This document shows positions 45,062 through 51,853 of a DNA stretch of 51,853 bases, piece after piece; position 1 is the first letter of the stretch; each line of letters begins with the position of its first letter. The position numbers were made by a program, and so were the translations under genes. The notes below the pieces were generated by a model. That model had not been told where the DNA came from, did no database searches, and saw only the letters and a list, made by a program, of their open reading frames with translations. This DNA is from DATHVR01 sp035461175. Lineage in GTDB: Bacteria > Actinomycetota > Acidimicrobiia > Spongiisociales > ZC4RG35. The stretch covers positions 1-51,853 of the forward strand of contig DATHVR010000114.1 in NCBI GenBank assembly GCA_035461175.1. Direction: 5' to 3'.

Positions 45062-46069
45062 GTGCCCGAAGGAGAATCTCCGGTTCCCGATCCCGACCGC
45101 CGTCGGCTCCTGTCGATGGGGGGAGCGGCCCTGCTGGGTGGAACCATGCTGGGACGGCTGGCTCCGGCATCCGCCGTGGCCGAGGACGACCCGAGATACG
45201 CCGGCCTCGGTTCCTCCTCGATCCACTCTCATGAGTCGGTCTCTCTCTATGGCCACGCTCACGAGCCTCCCTCGTCGCTCGCCGCCGGCGACCTCGACCG
45301 GGCCACCTTCCCGCCCACGGCCTCCACGCTTAAGGTCGAGCTGGACGTGGTCGAGCAGTCGATGGAAGTGGGGGCGAATGTGTTCTTCCCGGCATGGGCG
45401 TACGGCGGGACCGTGCCTGGTCCGATCCTGCGCGCCCGGGCGGGCGAAACCATCGAGGTACGGCTGCGGAATCTGACCCCCCACCCCCACAATCTCCACT
45501 TTCACGGTGCCCACATCCCCGCGATGGACGGCTGGGAGCCGATTCCCGCCGGCGCGGAGTTCGTCTACCGGATCGAGGCCGGTCCGCCCGGTGTCCATCC
45601 CTATCACTGTCACGTGTCGCCCCTCGCCGAGCACATCGCTCGCGGTCTCTACGGGGTGTTGATCGTCGACCCACCCGCGGGTCGGCCCTTTGCCCACGAG
45701 GTGGCCTTGGTCCTCTCGGGTTTCGCCATCGGGGGCGTGCCCAACGCCGTGACGGCCTGGAACGGTGTGGCGGGGTTCTACGGCCGCTATCCGATCAAGG
45801 TGCCGGCGGGAGAACCGGTGCGAGCGTACGTGGTCAACATGACCGAGTACGAGCCGGTGGGATCGTTCCATCTCCACGCCCGGACCTTCGACGTCTTCCC
45901 GGCCGGGATGGGAGAGCGTCCCGCCTTCTCCGGCGACACCGTCACCATGGGCCAGGGGGAGCGAGCGATGCTCGAGTTCACGCTCCCGCAGGTGGGGAGG
46001 TACATGTTCCATCCCCACCAGCATCACCTGGCCGACCGGGGCGCCATGGGTTGGTTCGCGGCCGTCTGA
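45062..46069 (+). CDS. Two-domain multicopper oxidase with Tat signal
   Basis: A 335-residue exported oxidase. The N-terminus has DRRRLLSMGG, a Tat motif, and a hydrophobic stretch to about residue 40. Four His-x-His motifs for a trinuclear copper site are present: His146/148 (HFHG), His182/184 (YHCH), His270/272 (FHLHA) and HPHQHH (317-322). The type 1 site would be His143, Cys183 and His191, with Leu196 at the axial position where nitrite reductase NirK has Met. These features indicate a two-domain laccase-like oxidase that reduces O2, rather than NirK, which has Asp in place of His146. It starts with GTG 4 bases after the beta-helix gene. The stop abuts the opposing gene's stop (TGATCA). 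Confidence 0.87.
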   Translation: MPEGESPVPDPDRRRLLSMGGAALLGGTMLGRLAPASAVAEDDPRYAGLGSSSIHSHESVSLYGHAHEPPSSLAAGDLDRATFPPTASTLKVELDVVEQSMEVGANVFFPAWAYGGTVPGPILRARAGETIEVRLRNLTPHPHNLHFHGAHIPAMDGWEPIPAGAEFVYRIEAGPPGVHPYHCHVSPLAEHIARGLYGVLIVDPPAGRPFAHEVALVLSGFAIGGVPNAVTAWNGVAGFYGRYPIKVPAGEPVRAYVVNMTEYEPVGSFHLHARTFDVFPAGMGERPAFSGDTVTMGQGERAMLEFTLPQVGRYMFHPHQHHLADRGAMGWFAAV

Positions 46070-46495
46070 TCAGGCGGTGGCGATCTCGACTGTGGCTCCG
46101 TCGGAGATCCACCAGGCCCGCACCTCGAGTCGGGGCTGGAAGCCGACCAGCAGATGGAACCAGTCCGGGTCGTGAGGCTGGGCCAGGTCCACGGCCGAAG
46201 GGACGGCGCCACCGTCGGGATGGGAATGGAACACTCCGCCGATCTCCCAACCCCGACTCTCGGCATGCCGGAGGGCGCCGAAGTGCTCCTCGGGGGCGAT
46301 GGTGAAGCGGACGGGTGACCGTTCGGCGTTGCTGAGGGGATAGGCCATGGTCAACTTCCCGGCCCGATCCACGGCGATCAGGCCGCATGCCTCGTTGGGG
46401 AAGCACATCTCGGCGTGGCGGATGATCGCCTCCCGGATCGGTGCCGGAACCTGCAGAACCCTGTCAGGCGCGGGCGACAACACCGGCGGGGGCAC
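46070..46495 (-). CDS. JAMM/MPN+ metalloprotease
   Basis: A 141-residue zinc peptidase. The JAMM motif is complete: Glu35 in NEACGLI, then His90 and His92 in VFHSHPDGGAVPSAVD with Ser100 and Asp103. In actinobacteria the relative Mec releases cysteine from the carrier CysO. The gene follows and overlaps a rhodanese-ThiF gene by 32 bases, which fits a sulfur-carrier pathway. No cysO or cysM is adjacent. The start is uncertain: GTG 46495 gives the full frame, with GTG 46483 as an alternative. No Shine-Dalgarno is clear. Confidence 0.85.
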   Translation of the reverse strand: MPPPVLSPAPDRVLQVPAPIREAIIRHAEMCFPNEACGLIAVDRAGKLTMAYPLSNAERSPVRFTIAPEEHFGALRHAESRGWEIGGVFHSHPDGGAVPSAVDLAQPHDPDWFHLLVGFQPRLEVRAWWISDGATVEIATA

Positions 46496-47633
46496 AGGCC
46501 TGGTCGTAGTCGATCAGGCGGGGAGGATGGTCGGGGTCCGAGCAGGCGGGACAGTCCGGGCTACGGCGCACCGACACCACCTGGAAGTCCTCCTCAAGAG
46601 CGTCGTAGATCATCAGCTTGCCCACCAGCGGATCCCCGATTCCAAGCAGGAGCTTGATCGCCTCCATCGCCTCGATCGAGCCGATGATCCCGGGCAGGAC
46701 GCCGAGCACCCCAGCCTCGGCGCAGGAAGGCGCCAGCTCGGGAGGGGGTGGCTGGGGGAACAGGCAGCGGTAGCAAGGGCCCTGGTAGGGATGGAACACC
46801 GAAGCCTGGCCCTCGAAGCGGAAGATGGAGCCGTGGACCACCGGAACGCCGAGATGGAGGCTGGCGTCGTTGACCAGATAGCGAGTGGGGAAGTTGTCGC
46901 CCCCGTCGACGATCAGGTCGTATCCCCCCAGGATCTCGAGGGCATTGGCCGCCTCCAGGCGGTGGGGGTGGGTGACGATCTTCACGTCGGGATTGAGGGC
47001 GGCGAGCGTCTCGCGAGCCGAGTCCACCTTGGGCATGCCGATCCGGTCGACGTTGTGGAGGATCTGGCGCTGCAGATTGGAGGCGTCGACCACGTCGAAG
47101 TCGATCAAGCCGATGGTCCCCACCCCGGCCGCGGCCAGGTACATGGCGGCCGGAGAGCCCAGTCCACCGGCTCCCACCAGGGCTACCGAGGAGGAGAGGA
47201 GACGCTCCTGGCCCGCCTCGCCCACCTCGGGTAGGAGTAGGTGGCGGTTGTAGCGGATGCGCTGCTCGCTCGTGAGCGACCCGGGCGCCTCCCAGGGCCG
47301 ACCCTCGGTCTTCCAGCGCTCGAAGCCACCCGCCATGGAGGAGACGTTCGTGTAGCCCATGGCCTGGAGGGCGGAGGCGGCGAGGACACTGCGGTGCCCG
47401 GCCGAGCAGTAGATCACCAGTTCCCGGTCAGGCTCCGGCACCCGGCCTTCGATGTTCCCCTCCAGGATGCCGCGTGGAATCAGCAGGGATCCCTCGATGG
47501 CGCCGGTCTGATGTTCCTCCGGCTCACGAACGTCGACGAGCACGACCCGCCCCTGGCGGGCGGCGACCTCGGCGGGTGTCAGCTCGGCCACGTCCCGGCG
47601 AGCGGCGGCAACGAGTTCGCGGTAGGAGATCAT
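46464..47633 (-). CDS. Rhodanese-ThiF/MoeB fusion (sulfur-carrier adenylyltransferase/sulfurtransferase)
   Basis: A 389-residue fusion. The N-terminal rhodanese domain (about residues 1-105) has VVLVDVREPEEHQTGAIEGS and the catalytic Cys76 in VIYCSAGHRS. The ThiF/MoeB domain follows, with RYNRHLLLPEVGEAGQERL, GAGGLGSPAAMYLAAAGVG and DASNLQRQI, and two zinc CxxC pairs (CYRC and CPAC). It would adenylate a ubiquitin-like sulfur carrier and add sulfur. In MoeZ and MOCS3 the rhodanese domain is at the C-terminus, so the order here is reversed. ATG 47633 is preceded by GGAG; a TTG 3 codons upstream is less likely. It overlaps the JAMM gene. Confidence 0.92.
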   Translation of the reverse strand: MISYRELVAAARRDVAELTPAEVAARQGRVVLVDVREPEEHQTGAIEGSLLIPRGILEGNIEGRVPEPDRELVIYCSAGHRSVLAASALQAMGYTNVSSMAGGFERWKTEGRPWEAPGSLTSEQRIRYNRHLLLPEVGEAGQERLLSSSVALVGAGGLGSPAAMYLAAAGVGTIGLIDFDVVDASNLQRQILHNVDRIGMPKVDSARETLAALNPDVKIVTHPHRLEAANALEILGGYDLIVDGGDNFPTRYLVNDASLHLGVPVVHGSIFRFEGQASVFHPYQGPCYRCLFPQPPPPELAPSCAEAGVLGVLPGIIGSIEAMEAIKLLLGIGDPLVGKLMIYDALEEDFQVVSVRRSPDCPACSDPDHPPRLIDYDQACAPAGVVARA

Positions 47634-47661
47634 CGGCTCCAAGGATACCGGCCGGGCACGC

Positions 47662-49923
47662 TCAAGGCTGTTTGCGGAGCGTCACCGTGGCGGTGTCACA
47701 GAGACCGTTCACATCGCATATCCGGTACGTGAATGTGAGGTCACCGTGGTTGCCGGGCGGCAACTGATAGGAGATGACGCCCCCGGAGACGCTGGCGCTT
47801 CCTTGCGCCGGTTGGCTCACGACGGTGAGAGTCGACACGGTAAGTGGAACACCGTCGGGATGGGTGTCGTTGGCGAGAACATCGACAGTGCCACTTCTGC
47901 CCCCGGGGTGGTAAAAGGCGAGGTCGGCGACGGCGTTGGGGGGCCGCAGCACCGGTCGGATGGTCACCGTGACCGTGGCCTGGGCGCAAGCGCCGTCCGG
48001 GTCGCACGCCCGGTAGGTGAACGAGTCGGTCCCCGAGGTTCCCGGCATCGCCGAATAGGTGACGATGGACCCGTCGGTGACGGCCACGCCCTTCCCCGAG
48101 GTACCGACAGAGTTGACCGTGAGCGGGTCGCCGTCGGGGTCGATGTCGTTGGAAAGCACGTTGATCTTCACCGAGCTGCCGGCATCGACCGAAGCGGTGT
48201 CATTTCGGGCTGTGGGGCCATCGTTGACCGGTTCGATCCGTATCGCCGCCGTCGCGGTGGCGCAGCGATTGCTGCCGTCGCAGGCCCGATAGCCAAAGGT
48301 GACGGTGCCGTTGTGGTTCGGAGCGGGTTCGTAGCGGATCCGGTTCCCCGAGATGCTGGCGGTGCCGAAGCTGGGGGCGGGGGTGATGGCACTGATCGTG
48401 AGGTTGGAGGGAGTGTCGTTGGCGAGCACGTCGATCACGACGGCGGTGTCCTCGGCCGTGGAGGCCACGTCGTCGCGCAGTCGGGGCGCAGGTGTGGTGG
48501 TGGGGGGCGCCGTGGTGGGAGGGGTCGTGTCGGGCGGATTCGTGGTCGGGGTAGTTGTAGGGTTGGTCGTCGGCGTGGTGGTTTGAGGCGGATCGGTCGT
48601 GGCGGGTGCGCCGCTCCCCGGGGAAGTGGTGGAGGTGGTGGAGTCTGTCGTCTCGCCGCCGGCGAGTTCGGGGGCGGTTTCGCCCGTGTCGGTCGTGTCG
48701 TGGCCCGCTAGTGGCCCCGTCGCCGAGGGGGCGCCGGGTGCTGCCGTTGCATCGTCGACGCCGGAGTCGGGATGGGCAAAGCGCTCGTCCACCACCGCTG
48801 TCAGGGTGGGAAGCGATTCCGCCACAAGCGCCGGCAGTGGAACCAGCCCTCCCACGACGGCGGCGGCCGTGACCGTGGCGGCACTGGTGAGGGTGATGAA
48901 GTCGCGGCCGATTCGATCCAGGTAGAAGGGGATCTGGCCCAGGCCGGCGAAGGGACCCACGATCCAGCGCAGGCGCCCGAGCGAGATGCTCATCAAGGCC
49001 CGCACCACCTGGGGGTCGAACTGGGTCCCCGCCATCCGGGCCACCTCGCGTCGGGCCTCTTCGGGTGACTTGGCAGCCTGATAAGAGCGGCCGCTGGTCA
49101 TGACGTCGTAGGCGTCGGCCACGGACACGATCCGGGCCGCCAGCGAGATCTCCTCGCCTGCGAGGCCACGGGGATAGCCGGAGCCGTCCCAGCGCTCATG
49201 GTGGTGCTCGATGGCACCGGCCCATTCCCCCAGCCAGGGGACGAGCGCCGCCGCCACCCGCATACCCATGATGGGGTGGCGCCGGACCAGGGCCATCTCC
49301 TCGTCGCTGAGTGCCGAGTCCTTGTTGAGGATCTCGCCCGGGATCTCCAGCTTTCCGATGTCGTGGAGCAGCGCCGCCCAACGCAGCTTGTCACGTCCCT
49401 CCCGATCGACATTCATCTCCTCGGCCAGCATGTCGGCGTAGGCCCGTGTCCGCTCACCGTGGCCGCGTGTGAGACGGTCGTGCTCGTTGAGGGCCGCGGC
49501 GAGCGAGAGGATCAACTCGGCTGCCGCCGAGAGATCGGTGGTGCCGCTTGCCTCGGCCTCGGCCACCCGGCGGCGCAACTCGGAAGTGTTGGAGTTCCTC
49601 AGCGCCACCCGGTAGCGGGGCGGGGCCTGGTCGGGAAAGAGGAGTGTCATCCGCAGCATCACCGTCAGCGGAAGAAGCCGTCTGGCCAGCCGGTCGACTC
49701 CCCAGGCCACGAGTGACGACGCCCCGATCAGGAGCGCCCACCAGCCCACGATCCCGAGAGCCGAGGAGGGTTCGTACAGGCGCGGCGACAGCCACAGCGA
49801 CGCCGCTACGGCGGCGGCCAGGGGAGCGAGGAAGATGAGGGCGCGCAGCGCCCAAGACGCCACCCGATGGTCGCGCCAGCGCTCGCCCTGGGCGGTATGG
49901 GAGGAACGGGTTGTCGTGGCCAC
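47662..49923 (-). CDS. HD-GYP membrane protein with extracellular cadherin-like repeats
   Basis: A 753-residue protein. Two helices (about residues 27-47 and 57-78) precede a cytoplasmic HD-GYP domain with the catalytic LLHDIGKLEIP (His187, Asp188) and HHERWDGSGYPRG (GYP at 249-251), the phosphodiesterase family for cyclic di-GMP. A third helix (about 343-368) leads to a Thr/Pro-rich linker (about 375-480) and three beta-sandwich repeats (about 481-753). Each repeat has a VLANDT- or VLSNDI-type strand and a C-x5-C pair (CDGSNRC, CDPDGAC, CDVNGLC). The repeats should be outside the cell. The start is GTG 49923. It may signal wall or surface contact, which is inference. Confidence 0.87.
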   Translation of the reverse strand: MATTTRSSHTAQGERWRDHRVASWALRALIFLAPLAAAVAASLWLSPRLYEPSSALGIVGWWALLIGASSLVAWGVDRLARRLLPLTVMLRMTLLFPDQAPPRYRVALRNSNTSELRRRVAEAEASGTTDLSAAAELILSLAAALNEHDRLTRGHGERTRAYADMLAEEMNVDREGRDKLRWAALLHDIGKLEIPGEILNKDSALSDEEMALVRRHPIMGMRVAAALVPWLGEWAGAIEHHHERWDGSGYPRGLAGEEISLAARIVSVADAYDVMTSGRSYQAAKSPEEARREVARMAGTQFDPQVVRALMSISLGRLRWIVGPFAGLGQIPFYLDRIGRDFITLTSAATVTAAAVVGGLVPLPALVAESLPTLTAVVDERFAHPDSGVDDATAAPGAPSATGPLAGHDTTDTGETAPELAGGETTDSTTSTTSPGSGAPATTDPPQTTTPTTNPTTTPTTNPPDTTPPTTAPPTTTPAPRLRDDVASTAEDTAVVIDVLANDTPSNLTISAITPAPSFGTASISGNRIRYEPAPNHNGTVTFGYRACDGSNRCATATAAIRIEPVNDGPTARNDTASVDAGSSVKINVLSNDIDPDGDPLTVNSVGTSGKGVAVTDGSIVTYSAMPGTSGTDSFTYRACDPDGACAQATVTVTIRPVLRPPNAVADLAFYHPGGRSGTVDVLANDTHPDGVPLTVSTLTVVSQPAQGSASVSGGVISYQLPPGNHGDLTFTYRICDVNGLCDTATVTLRKQP

Positions 49924-50017
49924 TCACCCGTCATATCGGCATGTTCGCGGCCCGGGTTGACGTATCCTTGCTCGCCGCGGCCCGGGCTGGATGGGCCATC
50001 AGGCCCAGGCAAGGGTG
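49924..50017. promoter_or_regulatory. Gap between aceE and the HD-GYP gene, with direct repeat and hairpin
   Basis: The 94-base gap holds two copies of CGCGGCCCGGG (49946-49956 and 49976-49986), starting 30 bases apart, which puts them on the same helix face. A perfect stem-loop, TGGGCC-ATCA-GGCCCA, lies at 49992-50007, close to the aceE stop. It has no U-tract and may be a weak terminator of aceE. The direct repeat is a candidate operator for the HD-GYP gene. Confidence 0.45.

Positions 50018-51853
<1,836 letters not shown>

Noticed and set aside
45062..46069. Copper nitrite reductase (NirK)
   Set aside because: The catalytic Asp of NirK is His146 here and the His-x-His motifs suit a trinuclear oxidase site.

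Overview
The window is high-GC bacterial DNA, densely packed with genes and rich in GTG and TTG starts. It looks like an actinobacterium outside the well-studied genera. My best guess is Acidimicrobiia or a close relative. The guess rests on the homodimeric AceE, the Mcr-type racemase, the FadD15-type ligase, the MoeZ-like plus JAMM pair, and several apparently leaderless promoters. It is inference from gene content, not from a marker gene. I see no tRNA, rRNA, insertion sequence, integrase, phage gene or CRISPR array. The region reads as chromosomal backbone with some lineage-specific clusters.

Layout. 1-2097 (minus): start of lysA, preceded by an acetyl-CoA-synthetase-like ligase. 2205-3299: AI-2E-family permease. 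3424-12016: a peptide-type ABC importer with one lipoprotein binding protein, then permease B1, permease C1, two ATPases, and a second permease pair B2 and C2. Two perfect hairpins and a new promoter separate the binding protein from the rest. 12013-12930 (minus): secreted protein with a duplicated domain. 12931-13224: repeat-rich intergenic segment. 13225-20840: lipid operon (acyl-CoA racemase, acyl-CoA ligase, SDR, acyl-CoA dehydrogenase) that runs into a D-2-hydroxyacid dehydrogenase and a divergent ATP-type PEP carboxykinase. 20877-24752: thiamine pyrophosphokinase, S9 peptidase and phosphofructokinase. 24749-26626: orphan ATP-grasp protein and NfuA.

26675-38614 holds eight tightly coupled genes: a secreted/membrane protein, an ABC ATPase and permease, a DUF4175-like coiled-coil protein, a MoxR AAA ATPase, a DUF58 protein, a BatA-like VWA protein and a double-VWA membrane protein. 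A Mug-type DNA glycosylase follows. The set looks like a MoxR/VWA chaperone-type envelope system joined to an ABC exporter. 39187-40916: thioesterase and an unrecognised seven-helix membrane protein, divergent.

40928-46069 is the most distinctive part. moaB-, xdhC- and coxG-like genes (molybdenum-hydroxylase accessory functions) overlap end to start with three exported proteins: a cupredoxin lipoprotein, a beta-helix lipoprotein with a membrane tail, and a two-domain multicopper oxidase with a Tat signal. No molybdenum-enzyme structural genes are present. 46070-49923 (minus): an HD-GYP protein with secreted cadherin-like repeats, then a rhodanese-ThiF sulfur-transfer enzyme and a JAMM protease. 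50018-51853 (minus): aceE, cut by the window edge.

Regulation. Seven start codons have a TANNNT hexamer ending 7-10 nt upstream and no clear Shine-Dalgarno, which suggests leaderless or near-leaderless mRNAs. Four of five convergent gene pairs overlap or abut at their stop codons, so they leave no room for terminators.
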